Of a stretch of DNA of 64,000 bases, positions 27,522 to 37,454 are shown one piece after another. The translations under genes were made by a program, and so were the position numbers. A model generated the notes under the pieces. That model searched no databases. It was not told the origin of the DNA and was given only the letters and a program-made list of their open reading frames with translations. The stretch is from Bacillus sp. RO3 (GTDB lineage: Bacteria > Bacillota > Bacilli > Bacillales > Bacillaceae_B). The first letter of the stretch is position 1. The number at the start of each line of letters is the position of its first letter. The stretch covers positions 186,001-250,000 of the forward strand of contig NZ_JAAXCV010000034.1 of assembly GCF_012911895.1 (NCBI RefSeq), given 5' to 3'.

Positions 27522-27539
27522 ACATCAGACCTCTGATGT
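27522..27539. promoter_or_regulatory. Likely operator of the GntR regulator
   Basis: ACATCAGACCTCTGATGT is an 18-base palindrome with perfect eight-base arms. It lies 27 bases before the chosen ymfC start and about 25 bases downstream of a possible -10 TATAGT (27564-27569). Binding here would block transcription of ymfC and the transporter genes. Confidence 0.7.
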
Positions 27540-27870
27540 ATATCTTTCCTACTAATCGAAAATACTATAACACTTTTCTATTAATAAATAAATAGCATTG
27601 TGTGATTTTGTCGAAAAAAAAGACTAGAATGACAATTAAAAATCTTTTTTTTGCATTTTAATGGTAATTTTTGTGCGAGTAAAAGGTTTTCATTGAGTAT
27701 TTTTACAATTAATTTACAACGGTGAATGTTTAAATAACAATATTTACATTCCCGAGACAAAAGCATGACAAATGTAAGCGTTTTTAATAGTATAACATAA
27801 TAGTGGATAAACTAGAATGTATTCCTTATGTACAATTCATTTTTACGTGTGAACCTCCATTTCCAAATAA

Positions 27871-27918
27871 AAAAGGTGTGTCAGCCCCATTCTTTTGAAT
27901 TAGGGTGACACACCTTTT
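27871..27918 (-). terminator. Terminator of ftsK/spoIIIE
   Basis: The perfect 13-base arms AAAAGGTGTGTCA (27871-27883) and TGACACACCTTTT (27906-27918) follow the stop at 27920 directly. Confidence 0.9.
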
Positions 27919-27919
27919 A

Positions 27920-30283
27920 TTAAGAGCTCTGTTCTTCTGAAGGCTTTCCGATTAAGACGGTTCTTGGCTTACTTCCCTCATAGGGGCCGACAACCCCCCT
28001 TACTTCCATTTCATCGATCAGACGGGCTGCTCTTGTATACCCGATTCTAAATCTCCTTTGAAGCATGGATACAGATGCTGTCTGCATTTCAGCGATCAAC
28101 TGCACCGCATCATCATATAACTCATCTTCTGCTTCGCCTGTTTTCTCATCTTCTTGTATTTCATCTGGAATCATTTCTTCCTGATATTGCGCTTTTTGCT
28201 GAGAAATGACGAAATCCACGATTTCTTCTACTTCTTCATCAGATAAGAAAGCGCCTTGAACTCTCGTGGGCTTCGAAGCTCCGACAGGCATGAAGAGCAT
28301 GTCTCCTCTTCCCAGGAGTTTTTCTGCCCCGCCCGAGTCCAGAATGGTTCTTGAATCGGTTTGGGATGAAACAGCGAAGGCAATTCTGGACGGAATATTT
28401 GCTTTAATGACACCCGTAATGACATCCACTGACGGACGCTGAGTTGCAATGATTAAATGAATCCCCGCTGCACGTGCCATCTGTGCTAGCCTCGTGATGG
28501 CGTCTTCTACATCGCCGGAAGCGACCATCATTAAATCCGCCAACTCATCCACTATGACCACAATGTAAGGTAAGAGAGGCTGCTTTTCTTCATTCTCTAT
28601 GTTCTGTTTCTTTACATACTCATTGTACCCTTCAATATTTCTTGTTCCTGTGTGAGAGAACAATTCGTATCGGCGTTCCATTTCGCTTACGACCTTTTTT
28701 AAGGCCTGAGAAGCTTTTTTGGCATCCGTTACAACAGGTGCCAATAGATGGGGAACTCCATTGTATACATTTAACTCGACCATTTTGGGATCGATCATCA
28801 TCAGTTTCACTTCATGTGGCTTTGCCCTCATCAAAATGCTTGTGATGATCCCATTGATACATACACTTTTTCCGCTTCCTGTAGCGCCGGCCACCAGCAG
28901 ATGAGGCATTTTATTCAATTCTGCCAGTACCGCTTCACCCGTGATGTCCCGTCCTAATCCAATTTGAAGCTTGGAATCCGGTTTATTTTGTTCCTTTGCT
29001 TCAAGGACCTCCCTAAGGGATACCATTGCTACCTCTGAATTCGGGACTTCAATACCGATAGCCGACTTCCCGGGAATCGGAGCTTCAATTCGGATATCCT
29101 TGGCGGCAAGAGCCAACGCCAAATCATCACTCAGGTTTACGATCCGGCTGACTTTCACCCCAACATCAGGGTGAACTTCATATTTGGTGACTGCAGGACC
29201 TAAATGAACCTGCGTTACTTTTGCCTTGACCCCAAAGCTTTGGAAAGTTCGTTCGAGCTTCGCTGCATTGGCATGTATCAACTGATACTCATTACTTTGA
29301 TCGGTTTTTCTGGGGCTCTTTAACAAAGAGATGGAAGGGAGTTTATAATCCTTATTTTCCACTTCCGTAAACGTTATAGGCGGGGCTGTATCCTCTTCGC
29401 CTTCTTCATCCGGTTTATCCTGACCACCTAAGCCTTCTTTCTCACCATTCATTTCTCCATGTGAAGAATGTGGATCCTCTTTAGCCTGATCCCCTCCATA
29501 AGCCCTTTCAGCGAAGTTTGAGATCAGTGGTTCCCTCGTCTCTTCTTCATGGGAATGGACCGGCTCCATCGCTTCCTTCTGTATGGCAGCAGTTTCTTTC
29601 TTTTTCTTTTCTTTCACTTCTTTCTTCTTTGATTGCTCTTCTTTCCAATCCGTCATGTCCTGTTTAAAGGCAGACCATTGTCCACTTAAGAAAGCACCGA
29701 AGCGCTTCCCGGCTCTACCCAGTACATCCCCGATGGATTTGCCCGTCACTAGAATAATGCCGATTAAGATGAATGTCGCACTTACTATCCTTGCCCCGGG
29801 CGAATCAAAGAGAAAATAAGAAACGGCAAATAAAACGCTCCCTATCATTCCCCCTCCAAGATCAGATGTACTTGTTTCACCGCCTACATCCATCCAATAT
29901 AAATCCCATGTATTCAGGATGACGCTGGGATTTTCAAAAGAACCTTCATTTGAGAGCAAGTCAAATAGTTTCACATGACTCAGCAGTAAAAAACTCGCGA
30001 TGATGATGTATATCCCCACCAATCTGCGGCTGAATAACATGGGGACCTCTCTCTTAATCATGAGATATCCTGCTGAATAAAGCATCCATAAGAGAGCAAC
30101 CATATACCATTCACCCAGAAAGAATCGATAGAAATATACCAACGCCTTCCCCACGGCGCCAAGCTCGATGATGGAAATCAAACTGAGGGCTGCCAGTATC
30201 ATTCCTGTGATTTCATACTTAATGGTCTGTTTTAAGGTTGAACTCGTAGAGGAACGTTTTTTTCTTCTTTTCCGTTTTGCCAA
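27920..30283 (-). CDS. spoIIIE: DNA translocase FtsK/SpoIIIE
   Basis: The 787-residue protein has four or so N-terminal membrane helices (about 25-185) and a charged Lys/Glu-rich linker (about 205-330). The C-terminal RecA-like motor carries Walker [12 protein letters not shown] and Walker [19 protein letters not shown], and a winged-helix gamma domain ends the protein. SpoIIIE pumps the chromosome into the forespore and clears trapped DNA at septa. The position between ylzJ/tepA and the ymfC regulator equals spoIIIE in B. subtilis, so I prefer that name over SftA, which is a separate soluble paralogue. Confidence 0.94.
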   Translation of the reverse strand: MAKRKRRKKRSSTSSTLKQTIKYEITGMILAALSLISIIELGAVGKALVYFYRFFLGEWYMVALLWMLYSAGYLMIKREVPMLFSRRLVGIYIIIASFLLLSHVKLFDLLSNEGSFENPSVILNTWDLYWMDVGGETSTSDLGGGMIGSVLFAVSYFLFDSPGARIVSATFILIGIILVTGKSIGDVLGRAGKRFGAFLSGQWSAFKQDMTDWKEEQSKKKEVKEKKKKETAAIQKEAMEPVHSHEEETREPLISNFAERAYGGDQAKEDPHSSHGEMNGEKEGLGGQDKPDEEGEEDTAPPITFTEVENKDYKLPSISLLKSPRKTDQSNEYQLIHANAAKLERTFQSFGVKAKVTQVHLGPAVTKYEVHPDVGVKVSRIVNLSDDLALALAAKDIRIEAPIPGKSAIGIEVPNSEVAMVSLREVLEAKEQNKPDSKLQIGLGRDITGEAVLAELNKMPHLLVAGATGSGKSVCINGIITSILMRAKPHEVKLMMIDPKMVELNVYNGVPHLLAPVVTDAKKASQALKKVVSEMERRYELFSHTGTRNIEGYNEYVKKQNIENEEKQPLLPYIVVIVDELADLMMVASGDVEDAITRLAQMARAAGIHLIIATQRPSVDVITGVIKANIPSRIAFAVSSQTDSRTILDSGGAEKLLGRGDMLFMPVGASKPTRVQGAFLSDEEVEEIVDFVISQQKAQYQEEMIPDEIQEDEKTGEAEDELYDDAVQLIAEMQTASVSMLQRRFRIGYTRAARLIDEMEVRGVVGPYEGSKPRTVLIGKPSEEQSS

Positions 30284-30474
30284 TCCTTTTCACCTAAATT
30301 CTATTGAAGTCTTTCTTCATATGTACCCAAAGATGAAGAAAGGGCTGATCCTTTGGGGCAAAATATGTGCCTAAGGTGTCAGACCCTTCCCGTTAACTTA
30401 ATGTATCATTATGTTTTGTTTCTTCCAGTAATATTATAGCATAACCACTATTTCGGGAAAATCCTCTTTCTCTC

Positions 30475-30681
30475 TTAATTGTTGATAAATTCCCCTGGGC
30501 ATATCTGATCATCAAGATAATGAGCGGGATCGCTGCTCATCACCCTTACAATTCGATATCGGTTTTCTTCTTGCTGTACTAAAACAGGAACACCTTGATA
30601 TTCCATCATCATTTGGCCGCTGAAAACACTTGCATCTGTCGGGAATACAAAGTCATTTGGAACCATCGTGTAAAGAATCAT
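30475..30681 (-). CDS. ylzJ: YlzJ-like protein
   Basis: This small 68-residue protein ([16 protein letters not shown]) matches the YlzJ family, always found next to tepA. It has no membrane segment or catalytic motif. Its ATG overlaps the tepA stop (ATGA), so it is translationally coupled. Its function is unknown; the fixed neighbourhood suggests a role linked to the ClpP-like protein. Confidence 0.85.
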   Translation of the reverse strand: MILYTMVPNDFVFPTDASVFSGQMMMEYQGVPVLVQQEENRYRIVRVMSSDPAHYLDDQICPGEFINN

Positions 30682-31436
30682 TGCACTAATCCCTCTTGTT
30701 GATCCGATTGTTTTTTGATTTCAATCAGCTCGTTAATTTTTTTTATGGCCGTTCCTATGCCGCCGATACCGTCTATCAGTCCGTATGAGACAGCATCATC
30801 ACCAACTACATTCGTTCCAATGTCCCTTGTGAGGTTACCTTTTGCAAACATCAAGTCTTTGAAGTCCTCTTCTGAAATATTGCTGTGCTTTGTCACGAAA
30901 CTGACCACTCTCTCCTGCATTTTATCTAAGTATTCGAAAGTCTGGGGTACCCCAATTACTAATCCTGTCAAGCGAACAGGGTGAATGGTCATTGTTGCTG
31001 TACTGGCAATATAGGAGAAATCGCATGAAACCGCAATCGGCACGCCTATGCTATGCCCGCCTCCGAGTACAACGGAAACGGTAGGTTTAGATAAGGAAGC
31101 AATCATTTCAGAGATCGCCAACCCAGCTTCCACATCCCCTCCCACTGTATTTAAGATCACGACCAAACCCTCTATTTTAGAGTTTTGTTCAATTGCGACA
31201 AGTTGAGGTATAACATGTTCATACTTTGTCGTTTTATTTTGAGGGGGGAGCTGCATATGCCCCTCGATTTGACCGACAATGGTCAAGCAATGAATATTGG
31301 AATCCTGTGAGAGTTGAGGTACGTTGGTCTGTCCTAATTGCTGAATTTTTTCCATTAATCCTGATGGTTTATCTTTATTATCATCCTGCCCCTTGTTGGG
31401 CTGATCCTGTTGCATTCCCTCGTGATTTTCTGCCAT
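30678..31436 (-). CDS. tepA: ClpP-like translocation-enhancing protease TepA
   Basis: The 252-residue protein belongs to the ClpP-class serine peptidases of the TepA/YmfB type. The nucleophile Ser lies in [15 protein letters not shown] and the His in [10 protein letters not shown]; an Asp later completes the triad. The N-terminal 60 residues are polar and rich in Gln, Asp and Lys. The start ATG 31436 ([10 protein letters not shown]) follows AAAAGGAGATG; an ATG seven codons upstream lacks a ribosome site. In B. subtilis TepA was linked to protein secretion. Confidence 0.9.
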   Translation of the reverse strand: MAENHEGMQQDQPNKGQDDNKDKPSGLMEKIQQLGQTNVPQLSQDSNIHCLTIVGQIEGHMQLPPQNKTTKYEHVIPQLVAIEQNSKIEGLVVILNTVGGDVEAGLAISEMIASLSKPTVSVVLGGGHSIGVPIAVSCDFSYIASTATMTIHPVRLTGLVIGVPQTFEYLDKMQERVVSFVTKHSNISEEDFKDLMFAKGNLTRDIGTNVVGDDAVSYGLIDGIGGIGTAIKKINELIEIKKQSDQQEGLVQ

Positions 31437-31562
31437 ATGAAAACATCTCCTTTTCATTCCATTCTCTTTTTATTATTTTAATATGGGTGTGTTTTCATAC
31501 TTTATACTTTATGTTCACGGGATTTTCGTTCGCAATCATTGTTTGAAGATGATCTAAAAAAA

Positions 31563-31594
31563 GAGGCTATTTGTCATATTTCACAAATAGCCTC
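31563..31594 (-). terminator. Terminator of rnjB
   Basis: The perfect 12-base arms GAGGCTATTTGT (31563-31574) and ACAAATAGCCTC (31583-31594) are followed on the minus strand by a run of T, just past the rnjB stop. Confidence 0.92.
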
Positions 31595-31599
31595 CGTTT

Positions 31600-33267
31600 T
31601 TACACTTCCATGATGATCGGTAATATCATCGGTCTTCTTCTTGTCTTATTGAATAAATAGGAATTAAGCTGATCCCGGATATCTTGTTTGATGGTTGTCC
31701 ATTCAAATGACCCTCTTTGCAAATAGGTATGCACCACATCCGTCACAATACCGCCGGCCCCTTGAATTAATTCCTCTGATTCTCTCACATAGACGAAGCC
31801 CCGGGAAATGATTTCAGGTCCTGACACAATGGATTTGGACTTCCGGTTGATGGTTACAACCACTGTAAAGACACCATCTTCTGATAATAACTTTCGATCA
31901 CGGAGAACAATATTCCCCACATCTCCTACACCGATTCCATCGATCAACACATTCCCTGCTTGTACACGTCCGCTCATTCTCATCTTACCATCCTTGTATT
32001 GGAGCACATCTCCTTTGTCCAAGATGAAGATTTGCTTGAAAGGAAGACCGATATCATGTGCGATTTGAGTATGGGCCACCAGCATTTTATACTCCCCTTG
32101 TATCGGAATGAAATACTTCGGCTTCATGATATTCAACATAAACTTCAGGTCTTCCTGGCTTCCATGTCCTGAAACATGAACTTTCTTATTAGCGGTCAAG
32201 ACGTTTGCTCCTGCTCTGTACAGCATGTCGATTGTTTTTCCTACAATGACTTCCATTCCAGGTGACGGAGTAGCTGTAATAAGGACTGTATCCCCTTCTT
32301 CGATATTGACAAGTCGATGAGATCGTTTTGACATTCGTTGAAGCGCTTCAAAAGGCTCTCCTTGAGTTCCCGTAGCGATGATGACGACTTCATCCTTTGG
32401 ATGATCACTTATTTCATCAATTCCAATGATCATCTCATCACGGACATGAAGGTAGCCTAATTTTAGCGCTACATCATATACTCTCTTTAAACTCTTCCCC
32501 ACGACAGCGACCTTTCGATTATTCTGCTCTGCCGCATCAAAAACTTGCTGAAGGCGAATTAGGTTTGATGCAAAACAGGCGACAATCACTCTGCCGGATG
32601 CCGTCCGTAAGGCACTTGTAATATGTTGTTCAATGACTGCCTCTGAAGTGGTATATCCCGGTCTCTCAGCTTCTGTGCTGTCAGACAGCAAGCAGAGAAC
32701 ACCTTTCTCTCCGATTTGAGCCATCTTTCCTAAATCAGGTCGATAAAGATGCTTAGCTGATTGATCAAATTTGAATTCTCCAGTATGTACGATGACTCCT
32801 TCTGATGTGTGAATACATACGCCAACTGAATCCGGAATACTATGAGTGGTTTTAAAAAACGTGACATTGACACCATTGAAAGTGAGGTAGCTATCGGAAT
32901 GAATCGTAAAGAACTTCACATCTTCACGGACATTTTCATCTTTCAATCTTGCCTTTACGAGCGCATTCGTTAAACGGGTGCCATAAACAGGTGCTTTAAT
33001 GTTATTGAGTACATATGAAATGGCCCCTATGCTATCCTCATGTCCATGAGTAAGGAAGATACCTTTCACACGTTCTTTATTTTCGATGAGATATTGAATG
33101 TCAGGAATAACGATATCGATCCCAAGCATTTCATTTTCAGGGAACATCAGCCCTGCATCAATCACAAAAATTTCTTCATCTACTTCAATTACGTACATGT
33201 TCTTACCAATTTCCCCGACTCCTCCGAGTGGGATGATCTTTATACATTCATTCTTTGTCTTACTCAC
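31600..33267 (-). CDS. rnjB: Ribonuclease J2
   Basis: The 555-residue protein is a metallo-beta-lactamase/beta-CASP RNase. It lies in the ymfA (rnjB) position of B. subtilis. Its metal motif reads HGHEDS at 74-79 instead of HGHEDH, and the later bridging residue is Glu in VHTGEFKFDQ instead of Asp. Both changes are typical of the J2 paralogue, which is weakly active and works with RNase J1 in a complex. The C-terminal domain, with PIQGEYKMLVAH and HVSGHGSQEDLK, is intact. It is probably a single-gene unit. Confidence 0.93.
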   Translation of the reverse strand: MSKTKNECIKIIPLGGVGEIGKNMYVIEVDEEIFVIDAGLMFPENEMLGIDIVIPDIQYLIENKERVKGIFLTHGHEDSIGAISYVLNNIKAPVYGTRLTNALVKARLKDENVREDVKFFTIHSDSYLTFNGVNVTFFKTTHSIPDSVGVCIHTSEGVIVHTGEFKFDQSAKHLYRPDLGKMAQIGEKGVLCLLSDSTEAERPGYTTSEAVIEQHITSALRTASGRVIVACFASNLIRLQQVFDAAEQNNRKVAVVGKSLKRVYDVALKLGYLHVRDEMIIGIDEISDHPKDEVVIIATGTQGEPFEALQRMSKRSHRLVNIEEGDTVLITATPSPGMEVIVGKTIDMLYRAGANVLTANKKVHVSGHGSQEDLKFMLNIMKPKYFIPIQGEYKMLVAHTQIAHDIGLPFKQIFILDKGDVLQYKDGKMRMSGRVQAGNVLIDGIGVGDVGNIVLRDRKLLSEDGVFTVVVTINRKSKSIVSGPEIISRGFVYVRESEELIQGAGGIVTDVVHTYLQRGSFEWTTIKQDIRDQLNSYLFNKTRRRPMILPIIMEV

Positions 33268-33542
33268 ATTATGTCCTCCTATGCTGTGCCTTTCCCGATC
33301 TTCAATCAGTTACGATTTATTATACTTGATAATATTTTGGGAGTACAACCAATTTTATCCTTCCTAGAATATGATTAGGAAAAAGACTGCATTCATTTTT
33401 ACTACATTACTATTTCGATACATTGGGACTAAATCCTTCTTCTTTAAAATAAATTAATCTTCGAAGGTGTTGTCCGGATTGCAATCCTGTTATTTCTCTT
33501 ACAGGAACAGGAGCTCTCTACGTTGGTAGTTATCGAATATAA

Positions 33543-33815
33543 AAGAGATTGGGACAAAGCGAAAAATCCTTCAAATGGAAACAAACTAATTGAGTGTTTG
33601 TTCTGAATACCGCTCATGATTTCCGTATAAGACTATGCTTTCCCGGGGTAGCCCGTGTGTCTTCTCAGAAGGCTGTCTTGCACACCAATCAACCGCTGGA
33701 TAAAGAAAAAACTAGGAGCACATTGAACAAGTTAAAAACCCGAACTAAATCACCTCCTAAAAGGCAAATTAGTTCGGGCTTTATTTAGACTCAAACACGT
33801 AGGTCCCAGCCTCTT
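33543..33815. repeat. Dispersed structured repeat, copy 2 (internally deleted)
   Basis: The ends are AAGAGATTGGGACAAA at 33543 and, reverse-complemented, AAGAGGCTGGGACC at 33815, matching the termini of the copy near 21.6 kb with a few changes. Shared internal blocks are TCATGATTTCCGTATAAGACT, GCTTTCCCGGGGTAGCCCGTG and CACCAATCAACCGCTGGATA. The central CATAAG/CTTATG part is absent, about 160 bases. It lies directly after the dapA stop in the transcription direction. Confidence 0.82.
33735..33781 (-). terminator. Terminator of dapA inside repeat copy 2
   Basis: AAAACCCGAACTAAAT pairs with ATTAGTTCGGGCTTT, with T-rich flanks, at the same position within the repeat as in copy 1. It probably ends the asd-dapG-dapA transcript. 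Confidence 0.75.
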
Positions 33816-33819
33816 ATTC

Positions 33820-34692
33820 TCAGGATAATGCCTTTAGCACTTGAGACAGTTTTGCTCTTTCCACTTCAGTCAGCGGAATGAGTGGTAAGCGGACAGATCC
33901 CACATCCAGACCTTTCATCTGGAGGGCAGTCTTTACCGGTGTCGGATTTGGACTTGCAAACAAGCCCTTCATGACCGGAAGGAGTTGTTGATGCATCTTG
34001 GCTGCCTCCATATGCTTCCCACCCAAGAAGGCGCCAACCATTTCCTGCATTTCATTTCCGATAATATGTGATGCAACTGACACGATTCCAGTTCCTCCTA
34101 TTGACAAAACAGGAACAGTTAGTCCGTCGTCACCACTATACAGCATGAAATCATCTGATGTATGAGAAATGATCTCAGTCATACTATCCAGATCACCGCT
34201 TGCTTCCTTAACAGCAACAATGTTATTGATTCCTGACAATCGGATTATGGTTTCGGGAGTCACATTGACGCTTGATCTTCCCGGAATGTTGTAAAGCATG
34301 ACAGGTAAGGTAGTCGATTCAGCAATCGCCTTAAAATGTTGAAAGAGACCTTCCTGACTCGGCTTGTTGTAATAAGGGGCTACAAGCATAATGGCATCTA
34401 CGCCTGCTGCCTCTGCCTTCTTGGTAAGTTCGATTGAGGCGTGGGTGTTATTGCTGCCCGTACCGGCAATGACAGGCACTCTCCCATTCACCACTTTTAC
34501 TGTATGACGAAATAATGCGATTTTCTCTTCTTTTGTTAGGGTCGGGGACTCACCAGTGGTCCCTGCGACTACCAACGAATCTGATCCATTTCCGATCAGA
34601 TATTGAATTAATTGAGTCGTCTTGGTAAAGTCAATATTTCCTTTACGGTCAAATGGGGTCACCATCGCCGTAGAAACGCGGCCAAAAGTCAA
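33820..34692 (-). CDS. dapA: 4-hydroxy-tetrahydrodipicolinate synthase
   Basis: DapA condenses pyruvate and aspartate semialdehyde in lysine, diaminopimelate and dipicolinate synthesis. I place the start at TTG 34692 (TFGRVSTAMVTPFD), which follows AGAGGAGAGTGACAAGA and gives 290 residues, the usual Bacillus length; the longer frame reaches into dapG. The Schiff-base lysine is in VAVKEASGD, the Tyr in LMLYNIPGRS, and the signature VVAGTTGESPTLTKEEK is complete. It follows dapG by 22 bases. Confidence 0.96.
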   Translation of the reverse strand: MTFGRVSTAMVTPFDRKGNIDFTKTTQLIQYLIGNGSDSLVVAGTTGESPTLTKEEKIALFRHTVKVVNGRVPVIAGTGSNNTHASIELTKKAEAAGVDAIMLVAPYYNKPSQEGLFQHFKAIAESTTLPVMLYNIPGRSSVNVTPETIIRLSGINNIVAVKEASGDLDSMTEIISHTSDDFMLYSGDDGLTVPVLSIGGTGIVSVASHIIGNEMQEMVGAFLGGKHMEAAKMHQQLLPVMKGLFASPNPTPVKTALQMKGLDVGSVRLPLIPLTEVERAKLSQVLKALS

Positions 34693-34714
34693 TCTTGTCA
34701 CTCTCCTCTTATGT

Positions 34715-35953
34715 TTATCCCACTCTGAAAGTAGCGCTTCTCTCCTGCAACTGAAACGTATCATGAAGTGCATTGATTGCACTAATCAAGTCTTGCTCTT
34801 TCACAAGTACCCAAATGGTCGTATGACTATCCGCAGACTGGAGAATTCGGATCCCTTCATTGGACAACGTCGATACGATGGCTGAAGTCACTCCAGGTAC
34901 GCCAGTCATGCCTGCCCCTACCACTGAAATTTTCGCACACTCTGACTCTACGACAGGTTTATACCCTAAAGCTTCCAATACGGTAATCGCCCCGTCCGCA
35001 AGAGTGGAAGGTACAGTGTAAACCACTCCCCTGGGGGATATGTTAATAAAATCTACACTTATCCCCTCTTTCGCCATCGCTTTAAAGACCTCGGCTTGCA
35101 GATTATATTGTTCTTCCTTTGCGAATACTTTAATTTGGGTGAGGCTCGTCACATGTGCGATTCCTGTTACAGGGTGGTTTCGAAATTCTTTATGTGCCTT
35201 CGTATTTTCCAAAGTGGTGACAAGGGTCCCTTCACCATCTGAATACGTAGATCGGATTCGAATCGGAACGTTTGAATTCATTGCGATTTCAACTGCTCGC
35301 GGATGAATCACCTTCGCTCCCTGATAGGCCATATTACACACTTCATTATACGAAGCAACCTGTATGGGTCTTGCTTTTGAAGAAATTCGGGGATCCGCAG
35401 TCATGATCCCCTCAACATCCGTAAAAATATCAATATATTCAGCTTTTAATGCCACACCCAAAGCAGAAGCTGACGTATCACTACCCCCTCTTCCGATAGT
35501 GGTGACATCCCCGTCTTTGGTTGCACCTTGAAAACCAGCAACCACCACTGCATCATGAGTCTCCAGCTCTTTCAAGAGCCGGCTGCACCTCATTTCTACT
35601 ATCTTGGCATTGTTAAAATCATCATTTGTCCGGAATCCAGCTTGAGCACCTGTCAAAGCGGTGGACCGGATTCCATTTTCAAGGAGCATATTGGAAAAAA
35701 CAAGGCTTGAAATGATTTCCCCACAAGATAATAATAAGTCCTGCTCTCTTTTACTTATTGACGTATTTTTGCCGCCAATTAAGGATAATAGGGAATCAGT
35801 GGCATAAGGTTCACCTTTTCTTCCCATGGCTGAAACGACTACCACCACTTTATATCCTTTTTCAATCGCTTTTTTTGTATGACTGAGGGCCTTCAGACGG
35901 CCAGCCTCATTTCGTACAGACGTTCCACCAAATTTTTGAACGATCACTTTCAT
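34715..35953 (-). CDS. dapG: Aspartokinase I
   Basis: The 412-residue aspartate kinase phosphorylates aspartate, the first step to lysine and dipicolinate. The N-terminal kinase domain has VQKFGGTSVRN and TIGRGGSDTSASALG; two C-terminal ACT domains follow, including VVGAGMTGVPGV. In B. subtilis DapG is the diaminopimelate-inhibited isozyme. It lies between asd and dapA, the conserved order, and is probably cotranscribed with both. Confidence 0.95.
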   Translation of the reverse strand: MKVIVQKFGGTSVRNEAGRLKALSHTKKAIEKGYKVVVVVSAMGRKGEPYATDSLLSLIGGKNTSISKREQDLLLSCGEIISSLVFSNMLLENGIRSTALTGAQAGFRTNDDFNNAKIVEMRCSRLLKELETHDAVVVAGFQGATKDGDVTTIGRGGSDTSASALGVALKAEYIDIFTDVEGIMTADPRISSKARPIQVASYNEVCNMAYQGAKVIHPRAVEIAMNSNVPIRIRSTYSDGEGTLVTTLENTKAHKEFRNHPVTGIAHVTSLTQIKVFAKEEQYNLQAEVFKAMAKEGISVDFINISPRGVVYTVPSTLADGAITVLEALGYKPVVESECAKISVVGAGMTGVPGVTSAIVSTLSNEGIRILQSADSHTTIWVLVKEQDLISAINALHDTFQLQERSATFRVG

Positions 35954-36039
35954 GACTACACCTCATTGTCATATGTTCAAGAGGTATGAGAGAACGAATA
36001 GTGGATAGATAGTTTTATAACTGGAATGATTCCTCTTCT

Positions 36040-37086
36040 TTATTTAATTAAACCGAGTCTTAATAGACTTTCTGCGATTTGGACCGAGTTCCAGGCCGCT
36101 CCCTTAAGTAAATTATCCGACACAACCCACATATGGAAGCCCTTGTCTTCATCAAGGTCTTTTCGCACTCTGCCTACAAAAACATCCGGTTTCCCTACAG
36201 CATGAGCGGGCATAGGATAAATTTGTTCTTCAGGAATATCTTCTAATGTCACACCAGGAGCATCTTTTAACAGTGAGTGTATATCTTTCACTGAAACAGC
36301 ATCCTTCTCAATTTCAATATATACACTTTCTGAGTGACCTGTTACAACAGGTAATCTGACGCAAGTTGCAGATACCTTTAATGACTGCATATGCATTATT
36401 TTTTTCGTTTCATTGATCATTTTCATTTCTTCAAATGTAAAGCCGTTATCCTGAAATTTATCAATTTGTGGAATGGCATTGTATGCGATCTGATAATGCT
36501 TCTTATCCCCTTTTACAGGCAGCACAGCCGGTTCAAAGGATTCACCGGAAAGAATCGCCTGGGTCTGTTCATGAAGCTCATCGATTGCCACTGCGCCTGC
36601 CCCTGATACTGCCTGGTATGTCGACACAATGACTTTTGACAAACCGTACTCTTTTCGAATCGGTTCAAGTGCTGCCACCATCTGAATCGTAGAACAATTT
36701 GGATTTGCAATGATTCCTTTATGAAGCTTGATATCTTCTTCATTTACTTCAGGAACTACAAGGGGAACATCCGGATCCATACGATAGGCACTTGTATTGT
36801 CCACGACAATCGCTCCGCGTTTAACGGCTTCCGGTGCAAGAAGTTTGGATACACTTCCACCTGCGCTAAATAAGGCAATATCCACTCCTTCAAAACTTTC
36901 CGGCTTCGCTTCTTCAACCGTCCATTCTTTCCCTTTAAAGGTAACGGTAGATCCTGCTGAGCGCGCCGAAGATAGTAACGTGAGTTGTTTTATTGGAAAA
37001 TCCCTTTTTTCTAATGTTTGTAGCATTTGCTGACCAACTGCACCAGTGGCACCTACAACCGCTACATGAAATCCCGTTGTATTCAA
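36040..37086 (-). CDS. asd: Aspartate-semialdehyde dehydrogenase
   Basis: The 348-residue enzyme reduces aspartyl phosphate to aspartate semialdehyde with NADPH. It has the nucleotide-binding [11 protein letters not shown] near the N-terminus, the catalytic Cys in [11 protein letters not shown], and the family segment [15 protein letters not shown]. It heads the asd-dapG-dapA set. A 368-base gap separates it from the dipicolinate synthase genes. Confidence 0.97.
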   Translation of the reverse strand: MNTTGFHVAVVGATGAVGQQMLQTLEKRDFPIKQLTLLSSARSAGSTVTFKGKEWTVEEAKPESFEGVDIALFSAGGSVSKLLAPEAVKRGAIVVDNTSAYRMDPDVPLVVPEVNEEDIKLHKGIIANPNCSTIQMVAALEPIRKEYGLSKVIVSTYQAVSGAGAVAIDELHEQTQAILSGESFEPAVLPVKGDKKHYQIAYNAIPQIDKFQDNGFTFEEMKMINETKKIMHMQSLKVSATCVRLPVVTGHSESVYIEIEKDAVSVKDIHSLLKDAPGVTLEDIPEEQIYPMPAHAVGKPDVFVGRVRKDLDEDKGFHMWVVSDNLLKGAAWNSVQIAESLLRLGLIK

Positions 37087-37454
37087 AATCTTCTCTCCTT
37101 CCAGCCATTCAGTATTCTCATAGTAGGTATATCCTTTTAGTCTATTACTATAATAAAGAATATTTTAACATAAACAATTATTCGACAATAGGGAATTTTT
37201 TATATAAGATATTATTTCCTACGACACTTCCCATGGAATAGGTTGATTATTGACATATATCCATTCCTCCGTGCAGCCAGTATGCACCCAAATAAGGGCC
37301 AGATCTTCTACTGATATGAATTCTATATTTCCTACAAACTATTCATGACTGACTTCACCTTTTCCTGGAACTACGGAAGACCCAATCTTCTGATCTCCTT
37401 ATGCATGAAAAGAAGGCCATCTCAGCTGTGTCAGGTGATAGCCTTCTTAACGTA
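37087..37454. other. Gap upstream of asd
   Basis: No gene was seen in these 368 bases. They hold the dpaB terminator at 37411-37447 and an AT-rich stretch near 37140-37200 where an asd promoter could lie (minus-strand TAAAAT and TATAGT candidates, without a good -35). No lysine riboswitch core was recognised. Confidence 0.5.
37411..37447 (-). terminator. Terminator of dpaAB
   Basis: AGAAGGC (37411-37417) pairs with GCCTTCT (37441-37447), extended by ATC/GAT inside, with TTTT following on the minus strand. It lies just after the dpaB stop. Confidence 0.82.

Noticed and set aside
37087-37454. Lysine riboswitch upstream of asd-dapG
   Set aside because: The typical L-box core elements were not recognised and the leader lacks an obvious antiterminator-terminator pair before asd.
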